Assembly: GCF_003432485.1 (NCBI RefSeq)
Contig: NZ_QVNQ01000004.1
Span: 124,001 to 188,000, forward strand
Length of the DNA: 64,000 nt
Origin: Actinomadura spongiicola
GTDB taxonomy: Bacteria; Actinomycetota; Actinomycetes; Streptosporangiales; Streptosporangiaceae
Reading direction: 5' to 3'
Part shown: positions 17,483 through 26,090 of the stretch, piece by piece
How positions within the stretch are numbered: position 1 is the stretch's first letter
Layout: every line of letters begins with the position of its first letter
Position numbers and translations under genes: made by a program
The notes under the pieces: generated by a model
The model's database searches: none
The model's input: the letters and a program-made list of their open reading frames with translations, nothing else
What the model was told of the DNA's origin: nothing

Positions 17483-18201
17483 CGGAACCCACGACCGAAT
17501 CCACGACCGATCCCACGGCCCGGCCCATGGTCGCCGTCGAGGCGCTGACCCGCACCTACCGCACCGGCAGGATCGAGGTCCCGGCCCTGCGCGGCGCGTC
17601 CTTCACCGTCGCCCCCGGTGAACTCGTCGCGATCAAGGGCCGGTCCGGGTCAGGAAAGACCACCCTGCTCAACCTGATCGGCGGCCTCGACTCCCCGGAC
17701 GGCGGCACCGTCCGCGTCGACGGCCGCGACATCGGCGCCCTCGGCGAGAACGACCTGCTCGCCCTCCGCCGAGACCACATCGGGTTCGTCTTCCAGTCGC
17801 ACGGCCTGATCCCCGTCCTGTCCGCCGCCGAGAACGTCGAGGTGCCGCTCCGCCTCGTCCGCACACCTCCCGCCGAGCGCGACGAACGCGTCCGCCTCCT
17901 CCTGGCCCTGGTCGGTCTCGCCGACCACGCCGCGCAGCGCCCCTACGAACTCTCCGGCGGGCAACGCCAGCGCGTGGCCATCGCCCGCGCCCTCGCCAAC
18001 CGTCCCCGCCTCCTGCTCGCCGACGAACCCACCGGCCAGCTCGACTCGGAGACCGCGGCCGCGATCATGCCGCTGCTCCGCGCCGTCGTCTCCAGTGAGG
18101 GCGTCACCGTCCTTGTCGCCACCCACGACGAGGCCCTACTCGCCGAGGCCGACCGCGTCCTCAGCCTAGAAGACGGCTTGACGACGGAAGCCCCCGCCTG
18201 A
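17479..18201 (+). CDS. ABC transporter ATPase, LolD/MacB class
   Basis: A 240-residue ATPase with Walker A GRSGSGKTT (54-62), signature LSGGQRQ (158-164), Walker B LLLADE (178-183) and H-loop VATHDE. The ATG overlaps the previous stop (ATGA). The first 16 residues are a Thr-rich TESTTDPT-type tail before the fold. Two different ATPases with two permeases suggest a heterodimeric motor for one FtsX-type transporter, though two homodimeric motors cannot be excluded. Last gene of the 10610-18201 operon. Confidence 0.93.
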   Translation: MTEPTTESTTDPTARPMVAVEALTRTYRTGRIEVPALRGASFTVAPGELVAIKGRSGSGKTTLLNLIGGLDSPDGGTVRVDGRDIGALGENDLLALRRDHIGFVFQSHGLIPVLSAAENVEVPLRLVRTPPAERDERVRLLLALVGLADHAAQRPYELSGGQRQRVAIARALANRPRLLLADEPTGQLDSETAAAIMPLLRAVVSSEGVTVLVATHDEALLAEADRVLSLEDGLTTEAPA

Positions 18202-18483
18202 CCCTCATTCCACGGGTTTCGCCGTCCACCGACCGTGCTGATCCACGGACACCGCGTGCCCCCGGGCATATTGTGGCCCTCTTCCATTACGTCACCGAAG
18301 CTGATCTTGTCACTTACTGCCAGCATCAACGATTCCGAGTACTTCGGTCTTGTTTTGTTGCGGGCTTGCCCCAACAATAAGATTGATCATCGGCCAATTG
18401 ATCGTCCAACGCTCCCGGAATGGCCGTTTCGGGCGTCGATCTCGATGTCGATAGACCACGGGGAGCGAAGGGTTTCAGTCGAC

Positions 18484-18670
18484 TGAGCGTGCGGCGTACC
18501 GAGCCTTCCGCGCGGCCGACCTGACGGCCGCGGTGGCGACGTCGAACATTCGGAGCTCGGCGCCGACCGGGAGGTCTGGATCACCGCGTACGGCCTGACG
18601 TGCGACACCGCGACCTCGACCGCCGCCGCCCAGCGCCACCTGCCGGAAGTACGCCCCGGAGCGGAGCGGC
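18484..18670 (+). pseudogene. Possible decayed coding fragment, unknown family
   Basis: Two adjacent frames show actinomycete-like codon use: an ERAAYRAFRAADLTAAVATS-like stretch from about 18484, then, after a frame change near 18540, VEHSELGADREVWITAYGLT and more up to about 18668. The codon bias vanishes on both sides. No start, RBS or recognised domain. It looks like a frameshifted remnant of a gene, but the call rests on codon bias judged by eye. Confidence 0.3.
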
Positions 18671-18916
18671 TGCGGTCCGTTCATATTTCCGACCGACCTT
18701 TGTCCGCGTCCACAACATGGGAGGGCAGATCGAGCGTCCGTGCCGGGGGTCGCCTCCGTATCCAGCGGCCGGGGGCGTTTTCCATTACCGGACGTCTTCT
18801 TGGAACGGTCCTTGTGAAAAGGACGGTATTGACGTTCGATAATCGATGATCAAGTTTGATGATGCCGCGCCGCCGGACCATTGAACGCCAGGTCAAGAAA
18901 AGTTAAAAACCGGAGA

Positions 18917-18945
18917 TTGACAGCCCCTGGGGCGAAAGTTACGCT
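18917..18945 (+). promoter_or_regulatory. Sigma-70 type promoter for the DUF4360 genes
   Basis: Consensus -35 TTGACA (18917-18922), a 17-base spacer and -10 TACGCT (18940-18945). This leaves a 5' leader of about 110 bases before the ATG at 19061. Confidence 0.6.
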
Positions 18946-19060
18946 CCATTCAGATCCTGGATCAACATCCATCGACGAGTACCGATTTAATCCGGATTGC
19001 AGGTACTCGCCTCTTCGGTCGCCGAAGAAGAAGCGTCAACTCCCAGCGAAGAGGAATCAC

Positions 19061-19714
19061 ATGCGTAAAGGGATCGCAATTTCCGCCGCGGCAGCCGCCG
19101 CCATGGCCCTGACCGCGGCGTCCGTCTCCCCCGCCGCGGCGTCCGGCGGCCGTCTGCTCGAACGTGGCCCCTCGGGCGTCACGATCGAGATCGCGACGGT
19201 CAACGGATCCGGCTGCCCCATCGGCACCGCCGCCGTTGCCCTGTCCCCGGACAAGGAAGCGTTCACCGTCACCTACAGCGACTACATGGCGCAGGCCGGT
19301 GCTCAGTCCAACCCGCGGGACATGCGGAAGAACTGCCAGATCAACATGAAGGTGCACGTCCCCCAGGGCTTCACCTACGCGATCGCGAAGGTGGACTACC
19401 GCGGCTACGCCTTCCTGGAAAAGGGCTCGAACGCCACCATGAAGGCGAGCTACTACTTCCAGGGCATGACCAAGGGCGGTTCGGTCGAAAGTGGCCTGAA
19501 GGGGCCCAAGGACGACAACTGGCAAGAGACCGACCTCGTGCCGATCGAGGAGCTCATCTGGAAGCCCTGTGGTGAGCTGCGCAACTTCAACATCAACACC
19601 GAGCTGCGTGTGACCGCGCCCACGGACAAGACGCAGACCAGCTTCATCACCATGGACTCGACGGACGGCAGCATCAAGACGGTCTACCACTTCAAGTGGA
19701 GGACCTGCCCGTAG
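19061..19714 (+). CDS. Secreted DUF4360 protein (first of tandem pair)
   Basis: A 217-residue protein with a Sec signal peptide (MRKGIAISAAAAAAMALTAA, cleavage after AAA-SG or so) and the DUF4360 domain: VTIEIATVNGSGCPIG, FTVTYSDYMAQAG, MRKNCQINMKVHVPQGFTYA, WKPCGELRNFNINTELRV and a final WRTCP. Four cysteines are placed for two disulfides. An upstream in-frame ATG exists, but 19061 follows GAGGAATCAC and begins the signal peptide. The function of the family, found in fungi and actinomycetes, is unknown. The next gene, 50 bases on, is a clear duplicate. Confidence 0.9.
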   Translation: MRKGIAISAAAAAAMALTAASVSPAAASGGRLLERGPSGVTIEIATVNGSGCPIGTAAVALSPDKEAFTVTYSDYMAQAGAQSNPRDMRKNCQINMKVHVPQGFTYAIAKVDYRGYAFLEKGSNATMKASYYFQGMTKGGSVESGLKGPKDDNWQETDLVPIEELIWKPCGELRNFNINTELRVTAPTDKTQTSFITMDSTDGSIKTVYHFKWRTCP

Positions 19715-19764
19715 TCCCCCTCCCCGTAGTCCCCGCGTAACCCCCTCCAAAGGAGAAAGAACAA

Positions 19765-20403
19765 ATGCGCAAAGGAGTGACTGCTTCGGCAGCATGCGTC
19801 GCCGCTCTGACGATGGGCGCGGCTATGGCGCCGGCGGCGTCGGCGGACGCGACGGCGGCCCCCGACCGCATCACCATCGAGGTGCAGACGGTCAACGGCT
19901 CCGGATGCCCGAGGGGCACCACGGCCGTCGCCCCGTCGCCGGACCGCACCGCGTTCACCGTCACCTACAGTGACTACATGGCGCAGGCCGGCGGGGACTC
20001 CAACCCGACCGACATGCGGAAGAACTGCCAGCTCAACCTCAACATCCACATCCCGCAGGGATTCACGTACGCGATCGCCAGCGCCGACTACCGCGGCTAC
20101 GCCTACCTCGGCAAGGGGGCGTCCGCCGTCGAGCGTGCGAACTACTACTTCCAGGGCATGTCCAGCACCACGCCCGTCACGCACAATCTGCGTGGTTCGT
20201 ACGACGGCAACTGGCAGTTCACCGACCGCACGCCGGTCGCGGAACTGGTGTGGAAGCCCTGCGGTGAGGAACGCAACCTCAACATCAACACCGAGCTGCG
20301 CGTCTACGAGGGCAACGACAAGGACGAGACCAACTTCATCGCCTTCGACTCCGCCGACGGCGACGTGAAGACGATCTACCGGTTCCAGTGGAAGAAGTGC
20401 TGA
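19765..20403 (+). CDS. Secreted DUF4360 protein (second of tandem pair)
   Basis: A 212-residue paralogue of the preceding gene, with the same signal-peptide start (MRKGVTASAA) and the same core: VQTVNGSGCPRGTTAVAPSP, the identical FTVTYSDYMAQAG, MRKNCQLNLNIHIPQGFTYA and WKPCGEERNLNINTELRV. All four cysteines are conserved. An excellent AAAGGAG lies eight bases before the ATG. Similarity is high in the core and low in the linker after the signal peptide, as expected for a tandem duplication followed by divergence. Followed by a very strong terminator. Function unknown. Confidence 0.9.
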   Translation: MRKGVTASAACVAALTMGAAMAPAASADATAAPDRITIEVQTVNGSGCPRGTTAVAPSPDRTAFTVTYSDYMAQAGGDSNPTDMRKNCQLNLNIHIPQGFTYAIASADYRGYAYLGKGASAVERANYYFQGMSSTTPVTHNLRGSYDGNWQFTDRTPVAELVWKPCGEERNLNINTELRVYEGNDKDETNFIAFDSADGDVKTIYRFQWKKC

Positions 20404-20417
20404 CCTGATCCACGTTC

Positions 20418-20448
20418 GGGCCGCGCCGTCACCCAGACGGCGCGGCCC
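20418..20448 (+). terminator. Terminator of the DUF4360 pair
   Basis: Perfect 13-bp stem GGGCCGCGCCGTC / GACGGCGCGGCCC (20418-20430 and 20436-20448) with loop ACCCA, 15 bases after the stop codon. Confidence 0.85.
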
Positions 20449-20467
20449 GTCCGCGTCGCGCGGGACC

Positions 20468-20497
20468 GTGCCGCCGCCGGTCCACGGGCGGCGGCAC
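20468..20497 (-). terminator. Terminator of the minus-strand methyltransferase gene
   Basis: Perfect 11-bp stem GTGCCGCCGCC / GGCGGCGGCAC (20468-20478 and 20487-20497) with an 8-base loop, just past the stop of the gene at 20510-21307. Confidence 0.75.
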
Positions 20498-20509
20498 GGC
20501 CACGACCGG

Positions 20510-21307
20510 TCAGAGCTTCTTGCCGACCCCCGCGGCGACCTTCAGGCTCGTCCGCGGGGCCGTCTCGTCGGGCCACCAGTCCTGGACGTCCACCACACCG
20601 GGATCCATCAGCTCGAAGCCGTCGAAGAACCGGACGATCTCCTCGCGGTGCCGGAAGCACATCGGGGACGGCGAGTTCGCCGAGATCTCTTCGAGCTTGG
20701 CCCGTGCGGCCGGGTCACTGTCATCGGCGCAGAACTGCGAGAGCATCATGTGGCTGCCCGGGGCCAACCGGTCCCGGTACTGCGCGATCAAGCCCGCCGG
20801 ATCGTGGTCGTCGGAGATCAGATGGAACAGTCCGACGAACAGGAGCAGCATCGGACGATCGAAGTCGATCAGTTCGGTGACCTCCGGGTGGCCCATGAGC
20901 CCCTTCGGGTCGCGGGCGTCGGCCTGGATGGAGGCGATGCCCTCGCTGCCCGCCAGCAGCGCGGTGTTGTGCACCGTCACGAGCGGGTCGTAGTCGACAT
21001 AGACCACGCGGGCGTCGGGATTGACGGCGCGGGCGGTCTCGTGCACGTTCGGCGCGGTCGGGATTCCGGTGCCGATGTCGAGGAACTGGTCGATGCCCTG
21101 CTCGGCGCACATCCGGGTGACCCGGAGCAGGAAGCGGCGCTGTGCCTTGCCCAGCACGGGCAGGTCCGGGGCGAGCGCGATGACCTGCGCGGCGGCCTCG
21201 CGATCGACCGCGTAATTGTCCTTGCCGCCCAGCACATAGTCATAGGCGCGGGCGTGGCTCATCTGTGTGGGATCCACGCCGGGGGGAACGAATTCCTGCT
21301 CGCTCAT
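20510..21307 (-). CDS. SAM-dependent methyltransferase, DUF574 family (stand-alone)
   Basis: A 265-residue DUF574 methyltransferase: ARAYDYVLGGKDNYAVDREA near the N-terminus, SAM loop FLDIGTGIPTAPNVHE and acidic strand end VVYVDYDP. Same family as the 4715-5539 gene but clearly diverged, and here without an adjacent XRE partner. The MSEQEF start at 21307 is chosen because GGGGTGA precedes it and homology begins there; an ATG 14 codons upstream is possible. Acceptor unknown. Confidence 0.9.
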   Translation of the reverse strand: MSEQEFVPPGVDPTQMSHARAYDYVLGGKDNYAVDREAAAQVIALAPDLPVLGKAQRRFLLRVTRMCAEQGIDQFLDIGTGIPTAPNVHETARAVNPDARVVYVDYDPLVTVHNTALLAGSEGIASIQADARDPKGLMGHPEVTELIDFDRPMLLLFVGLFHLISDDHDPAGLIAQYRDRLAPGSHMMLSQFCADDSDPAARAKLEEISANSPSPMCFRHREEIVRFFDGFELMDPGVVDVQDWWPDETAPRTSLKVAAGVGKKL

Positions 21308-21532
21308 GATCGTGGTCACCCCGTGATTTCTGAGGAATGTCCGTTTCAACGTTTGTCGAGGGGATCAGCGTAGCCGGGCCCGTTGGAACGGTCGAACAAG
21401 ATCACGCGATGTGCCGACCGGGCTACGGACGGCGGAGCCGCCTCGGCCCGCGAGCCGGTTGCGCGACCGACCGGTCGTGGGTCATCATCGACGCATGATC
21501 TTCAACAGAAAGGGCGGCGACGCCCACGCGCG

Positions 21533-22408
21533 GTGACCGCGCTCGCGCGGCGCGAGGACGCCGCCTTCCACCCGCACACCGATGTCCGATACCTGAGTTC
21601 GCGTGACCGGTGGCGGGAAGCAGCCGAGTTCCGCCGGGAATGGCTCGACCACGCGCTGTCCACCCGACCGGCCGACCGGCGCGCCACCGAGAGAAGTCTG
21701 ACCGCGATCTACGCGAGGCTCTCCCGACCCCGACCCCGGCCACGGTTCGTCTGGGTCGACTCCCCGAAGCAGGCGATGCCGCTCGTCGGCGGTTGGCCCA
21801 CCGTCCAGGATCTGTACGCCTGGCTCCGTGACCCTCGCCCGCCGGGGCCGCCGCCACTGGCGAGTGATCTGGCGATGGTCGCCCACCGGCTGCGCGGCTC
21901 GCTCGGCGCGGGCGTGGTCCACGCCGACCCCGAAGTGTCCCCGGTGCTGAAGGGCAGGCGCCGCGAGCCCTGGCCCGACCTGCCGCCGCCGGAGGCCCTG
22001 CGCGCCGGCGTTCCGCTGGGCGTCGTCCTGCACCGGGGAATCCACGACGCGATGCACCGCACGCTCGGCGCCGGGTTCCGTGGCCCGGTCCACCGCGCCC
22101 TGACCGGGGGCAGCCCCGGTCCGGTGTGCTGGTACGGGCAGCAGGACGCGGCGTGGATCGCCTACTACGACGTCCTGCACCGGCTCGGGCTGGCGCGCTA
22201 CAGGCCGGACGATCTCGACCACCTCGGACACTGGGCCGCGCTGGCACGCTCGTGCGGATGGTGGTGGCCCGGCGACGAGGTGTGCGTCGTGGTCGAACGG
22301 CCCGAGTCCGTCCACGCCGAGGCGGTGCCCGGAACCCGGCACGACGAGGTCAGGCTCGGACGCGACGGCGTTCGCTACCGCGACGGCTGGCACCCTCGCC
22401 CGGGATGA
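21533..22408 (+). CDS. DUF6745-like protein, function unknown
   Basis: About 291 residues if started at GTG 21533; the open frame reaches back to 21383, but that part has poor codon bias and overlaps the promoter region of the divergent methyltransferase. The C-terminal half has the block CWYGQQDAAWIAYYDVLHRL, then GHWAALARSCGWWWPGDEVC and an ending with RDGVRYRDGWHP. I recall this pattern from DUF6745 proteins, which often accompany leucine-rich-repeat or STAND proteins. No catalytic motif or membrane segment. The start is uncertain because no good RBS is visible. Followed by a 14-bp perfect terminator hairpin. Confidence 0.65.
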   Translation: MTALARREDAAFHPHTDVRYLSSRDRWREAAEFRREWLDHALSTRPADRRATERSLTAIYARLSRPRPRPRFVWVDSPKQAMPLVGGWPTVQDLYAWLRDPRPPGPPPLASDLAMVAHRLRGSLGAGVVHADPEVSPVLKGRRREPWPDLPPPEALRAGVPLGVVLHRGIHDAMHRTLGAGFRGPVHRALTGGSPGPVCWYGQQDAAWIAYYDVLHRLGLARYRPDDLDHLGHWAALARSCGWWWPGDEVCVVVERPESVHAEAVPGTRHDEVRLGRDGVRYRDGWHPRPG

Positions 22409-22417
22409 ACCTTGGTC

Positions 22418-22449
22418 GGCCGGGACGAGACCAGCGTCTCGTCCCGGCC
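22418..22449 (+). terminator. Strong hairpin terminator
   Basis: Perfect 14-bp stem GGCCGGGACGAGAC / GTCTCGTCCCGGCC (22418-22431 and 22436-22449) with loop CAGC, ten bases after the stop of the gene ending at 22408. Confidence 0.85.
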
Positions 22450-22548
22450 GGCCCCCGACGGCCGCCCGCACAAGGCGGGAGCGGCCCGTGCCGTTCCCCA
22501 ACGGCCTGGTGAACACGTGATCCACGTCTCCGGGGACGTGAGGAGTTC

Positions 22549-22582
22549 GCGTCCCCGGGGATGCGCCAATCCCCGGGGACGC
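22549..22582. repeat. Perfect 14-bp inverted repeat
   Basis: GCGTCCCCGGGGAT (22549-22562), a 6-base loop, then ATCCCCGGGGACGC (22569-22582). Each arm itself contains the palindrome CCCCGGGG, and a related CGTCTCCGGGGACG lies just before at about 22525. It could be a second terminator or a protein-binding array. Confidence 0.7.
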
Positions 22583-22697
22583 GCCCGGCCGCGATGATCC
22601 GACCGGTGCATCGGGCAGCGACCGCGTCCTGGCGCGGCCGTCCATGATCTGACCGATGGCTCCCACGAATAGGGCAGCCGCCGCCCCGACGACAAGA

Positions 22698-22733
22698 GTC
22701 TGGACAGATCCAGACAAGACCGGACATGTCCGG
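22698..22733. promoter_or_regulatory. Two adjacent palindromes, candidate operators
   Basis: GTCTGGA-CAGA-TCCAGAC (22698-22715) and the perfect 14-base palindrome CCGGACATGTCCGG (22720-22733). They share GGACA/TCC half-sites and sit 22 bases centre to centre, close to two helical turns. They lie about 190-220 bases before the STAND regulator gene. Confidence 0.45.
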
Positions 22734-22921
22734 ACGCGGCGGGCCTCCGGTGAGCGGCCCGCCTAGCCGTCCGGGAAAAGGGCCTGAGCAGCGATTTCGT
22801 CGATACCCGTCAAACTGGTTGTTGCGACCTGGTCAACGCCTTACGATCGTGATTCCGACAGGGCGTCTGCGGCCAGAAAGAGCCCGGCGAGAAAAGAGCG
22901 ATGACCTCCCCGAAAACGTGA

Positions 22922-25900
22922 GTGGGTCAGTCAGTGGACTTAGCCGATATGCCGTCCGCCGCGGGCGCGGAGGATGCCGCGGCGTACATCGAACGACTTG
23001 TCCGGCTACGCGTCTGGGCAGGTCGACCGTCGCTTCGGCGGCTGGCGGCGCTGTCGAGGAGCGCCGTCGCGCCCGGTGGGCATGTGGTCGACCAATTGCC
23101 GCGCAGCACCCTGTCGGAGGTACTGAATGGCAAGCGGCTTCCACAGTTGCCCAGGATGGAATTCGTCGAGGCTTTCGTCGCCGCCTGCCTGCGGGCGCGG
23201 AACGTCCGGCAGGACGTCATCGACGACGTGGTCGCGCGATGGCTCACGGAATGGTGGCGCCTTGAGACGTCGGCGGGGCCGGGGCCGACCTCTGACGGGC
23301 CACCCGTCGAAACGCGCGACGCCCCGACCGGCACCGAAGGCGGTCCGGAGAACGCGGGCCGCTCGCTGGTCGGCCGACGCGAGGCCCTACGCGGCTTCGC
23401 CGAGGTCCTCGACGCGCTGACCGTCACCCGGACGTACCAGTGCCTGGCGATCGTCGGCGACCCGGGCGTGGGCAAGACCCGGCTGCTGGACGAACTCGCC
23501 GCGATGGCCGCCCGCCGGCACGCGATGGTGCTACGGGGACGCGTCGGCGAGTTCGAGCAGGAGTTACCGCTGGCCGCGATGGTCGACGCGCTCGACGGCC
23601 GCCTCGAAGGGCGGCAGGCGTGGGTGCGCGACCGCCTCGGCGCGGCCTCTCTCCGTCTCCTCGCGACCCTGTTCCCGTCGCTGTCGGACGCCATCGAGGA
23701 CGACGCGCTCACCGATGTCGATTTCGGGGCGTCCGTGCGGTACCGCCTGTACCGGGCGATTCGCCGGCTGCTGGAGGAACTGGCGCGGCCGTCGGGTCTC
23801 GCGCTGCTCCTGGACGACGTCCACTGGACCGACAACGATTCCGCCGAACTCCTCGCCCACCTGCTGCGCCGTCCACCGCGCGGCCCGGTGCTGATCGCGA
23901 TCGCCTACCGTCCGGCCCAGGTGTCCCCGGCGCTCGCCCGCCTCGTCGGCGCGCAGCTCGGTCCCGACCGCGTGGTGACCGTGCGTCCGTTCACCCCGGC
24001 GGAGTCACGGGAGTTCCTCGGCTCGCGGGTCGGCGGTGACGACTTCCGGCGACTGCACGAGGCCAGCGGCGGCGTCCCCCTCTACCTGGAGGCCCTCGCC
24101 CGCATGGGTGTGACCGAGCCCGTCCCGGCCCACGGCGAGACGGCGCCGGAGCCGCCCGGCGTTCCGCCCGCCGCGACGACCGCGCTGGAACGGGAACTGG
24201 ACGGCGTCTCACCGGACGCGTCGCTCGTCGCGCGGGCGGCCGCGATCGTCTCAGACGAGTTCGACGTGCCCCTGGTGGCCGTCGCGGCCGGCATGGACGA
24301 GCGCGCCGTCGTCGCCGCTCTGGACGAGATGGCGGCACGTGACATCGTCCGTCCCGTGGGCGCCGGGGGCCGGTTCCGGTTTCGTCACCCGCTCGTCCGC
24401 AGCGTCGTCCATCACCGCGCGGCCCCCGCCTGGCGGCTGTCGGCGCATGCCCGGATCGCCGCCCATCTGGAACGGGTCGGCGCGCCCGTCACGGTCCGCG
24501 CCCACCATGTCGCGCACTCGGGCCGGTTCGGCGACGAGGCGGCCGTCGCGACGCTGACCGAGGCGAGCGCCGTCATCGCCGCGAACGCGCCCGCGAGCGC
24601 CGCGCACCTGCTGACCAGGGCACTGGAGTTGACGGGCCCCCGGGACGACGCCACCGGCCGCCGCCCGGACCTGCTGCTGCGGCTGGCCGAACTCCAGATG
24701 TCGGCGGGCCACCTCGCCGAGGGCGGAGACGCCGCCCGCCGAGTCCTGGAGTCGCTGCCGGACGACGACCACGTTCGGCGCACCCGGGCCCTGTTCGTCC
24801 TCACCATGATCGAACGCCTGCTCGGCAGGCCGCAGGAGAGCCGGCGGCTGCTGCTCGACGGCCTTCGCCACGGCACGGACCGGCAGGCGGACGCGAACGT
24901 CCGGCTCCGGCTCCGGCTCGTGGCGGACGACCTGTACCGCGGCGAGCCCGAGGCGGCGGAGACGATCCTGCGCACCCTGCCGGAGGACGCCCCGTCCTGG
25001 GACACGGCCCTCCGGCTGGAGGTCGCGGCGATACGCCCGATGGCCGCGTTCGCCGCCCGCCGCGTCGCCGACGCGGCACGCCACATCGCCGCCGCCGAAC
25101 GCGTCCTCGCCGCCGCGTGCGCCGACCATCCGCCCGAGCGCCTGCCGCTGAAGTCCCTCAGCTGGCTCGTCTGGACGGAACTGTTCATGGGCCGCTTCGG
25201 CGGCGCGCTGCGGCACCTGGACCAGTCCCTCACGATGGCCCGCGCCACCGGCCAGACCCTGGCTCACACCGTGATGCTCACCGCGATGACCCGCGCGTAC
25301 GCGATGCTCGGCCGCCTGCCCGAGGGAGCGGCCGTCGCCGAGGAGGCGACGCGGCAGGCCGACGCCGCCGAGTCCCGCCAGTTACGGGTCATCGCGCTGG
25401 CGCAGCGGTGCCTGGTCGCCGCGTCCGCCGGAGACGACCGGACGGCGCTGCGCCTGGCGGACCAGGCGGTGGCGGACGCCGAGGACGGCGGGGAATGGTG
25501 GGCGGTCCAGGCGTACTTCGCCCGCGCGACGGCGCTGATCCACGCGGGCCTGCTGGAACCGGGAGTCGACGCCGTCACGCGGGTCCACGGCGGTGACGAG
25601 CTCCCGCTGGACCAGACGAGCCTGCTGTCCTGCTGCGAACTGGCCGCGCACGCCGAGGCGGAACGCGGCCGGTGGGCGGCCTCCCGGCGGTGGGCGAGAC
25701 GCGCGGCCCGGTTCGCCCACCCTGAGCTTCGGACCAATGCCGGCTTCGTTCACCTCGCCTGCGCGCACGCCCTGCGGGGCACGGCCCCGGTCGCGTCCGC
25801 CCTGCGCGCCCGGACCGCCGCGGAGATCTTCACCGGTACCGGTCAGCGCGTCGAGATCGGCCGCGCCCGGCTGCGCGCGGCGGCCGGGCACCTCGACGCG

Positions 25901-26014
25901 GGCGAGCGGGCCCGAGCGCGCGAGGAACTGGCGCACGCCGCCGAGATCTTCGCGGTGTGCGGCGCGCGGAGCCTGCACGCCGAAGCGCTGCGCCGCCTCA
26001 TGACCCTCGGCTGA
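22922..26014 (+). CDS. Large STAND/AAA-type regulator with N-terminal HTH, no LuxR domain
   Basis: A protein of about 1030 residues. Residues about 18-85 resemble the small HTH module at the head of many actinobacterial STAND proteins (LVRLRVWAGRPSLRRLAAL, then LPRSTLSEVLNGKRLP). An AAA_16-type ATPase follows with SLVGRREALRGF, Walker A GDPGVGKTR near residue 180 and Walker B LALLLDDVHWTD. The remaining 600 residues are helical repeats like those of MalT/LAL regulators, but the protein ends in LHAEALRRLMTLG without the C-terminal LuxR helix-turn-helix typical of LAL proteins. The GTG start at 22922 is tentative; GTG 22934 and ATG 22949 are alternatives and none has a clear RBS. Confidence 0.8.
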   Translation: MGQSVDLADMPSAAGAEDAAAYIERLVRLRVWAGRPSLRRLAALSRSAVAPGGHVVDQLPRSTLSEVLNGKRLPQLPRMEFVEAFVAACLRARNVRQDVIDDVVARWLTEWWRLETSAGPGPTSDGPPVETRDAPTGTEGGPENAGRSLVGRREALRGFAEVLDALTVTRTYQCLAIVGDPGVGKTRLLDELAAMAARRHAMVLRGRVGEFEQELPLAAMVDALDGRLEGRQAWVRDRLGAASLRLLATLFPSLSDAIEDDALTDVDFGASVRYRLYRAIRRLLEELARPSGLALLLDDVHWTDNDSAELLAHLLRRPPRGPVLIAIAYRPAQVSPALARLVGAQLGPDRVVTVRPFTPAESREFLGSRVGGDDFRRLHEASGGVPLYLEALARMGVTEPVPAHGETAPEPPGVPPAATTALERELDGVSPDASLVARAAAIVSDEFDVPLVAVAAGMDERAVVAALDEMAARDIVRPVGAGGRFRFRHPLVRSVVHHRAAPAWRLSAHARIAAHLERVGAPVTVRAHHVAHSGRFGDEAAVATLTEASAVIAANAPASAAHLLTRALELTGPRDDATGRRPDLLLRLAELQMSAGHLAEGGDAARRVLESLPDDDHVRRTRALFVLTMIERLLGRPQESRRLLLDGLRHGTDRQADANVRLRLRLVADDLYRGEPEAAETILRTLPEDAPSWDTALRLEVAAIRPMAAFAARRVADAARHIAAAERVLAAACADHPPERLPLKSLSWLVWTELFMGRFGGALRHLDQSLTMARATGQTLAHTVMLTAMTRAYAMLGRLPEGAAVAEEATRQADAAESRQLRVIALAQRCLVAASAGDDRTALRLADQAVADAEDGGEWWAVQAYFARATALIHAGLLEPGVDAVTRVHGGDELPLDQTSLLSCCELAAHAEAERGRWAASRRWARRAARFAHPELRTNAGFVHLACAHALRGTAPVASALRARTAAEIFTGTGQRVEIGRARLRAAAGHLDAGERARAREELAHAAEIFAVCGARSLHAEALRRLMTLG

Positions 26015-26030
26015 GCCGAACCCCGCTTAT

Positions 26031-26060
26031 TTGACCACATGGTTATAGAACCAGTAGGTT
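26031..26060 (+). promoter_or_regulatory. Promoter with internal palindrome for the ArsR operon
   Basis: -35-like TTGACC (26031-26036), an 18-base spacer and -10 TAGGTT (26055-26060). The spacer contains GGTT-ATAG-AACC (26041-26052), a possible autoregulatory ArsR operator. Confidence 0.45.
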
Positions 26061-26090
26061 ACGAACTCTCCGAAATGGGGAGGAGTGGTC

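Larger units (their letters stand above)
18202..19060. other. Long gene-poor interval before the DUF4360 genes
   Basis: About 860 bases without a convincing intact gene. GC is clearly lower than in the flanking genes, especially at 18260-18420 and 18780-18980. It holds a coding-like fragment at 18484-18670 and a good promoter at 18917-18945, both listed separately. An 83-codon frame at 18235-18486 has no RBS and no recognisable domain, and is not called. Confidence 0.6.
22450..22921. other. Non-coding interval dense in hairpins and palindromes
   Basis: No gene with proper codon bias. In order it holds a 14-bp perfect hairpin (22549-22582), two imperfect copies of a GATGATCYGACCGRTG-like element (about 22594 and 22645), a hairpin and palindrome pair (22698-22733) and an 8-bp hairpin GGCGGGCC / GGCCCGCC (22738-22763). 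It lies directly upstream of the large STAND regulator and probably carries its promoter and operators. Confidence 0.6.

Noticed and set aside
18235..18486. 83-codon plus-strand frame in the gap
   Set aside because: Low GC3, no RBS and no similarity that I recognise.
22549..22582. Possible CRISPR-like repeat array around 22500-22760
   Set aside because: The palindromes differ from each other and there are no regularly spaced direct repeats or cas genes; it is not a CRISPR array.
22726..23265. 179-codon plus-strand frame overlapping the STAND regulator start
   Set aside because: Out of frame with the STAND gene and lacking codon bias.
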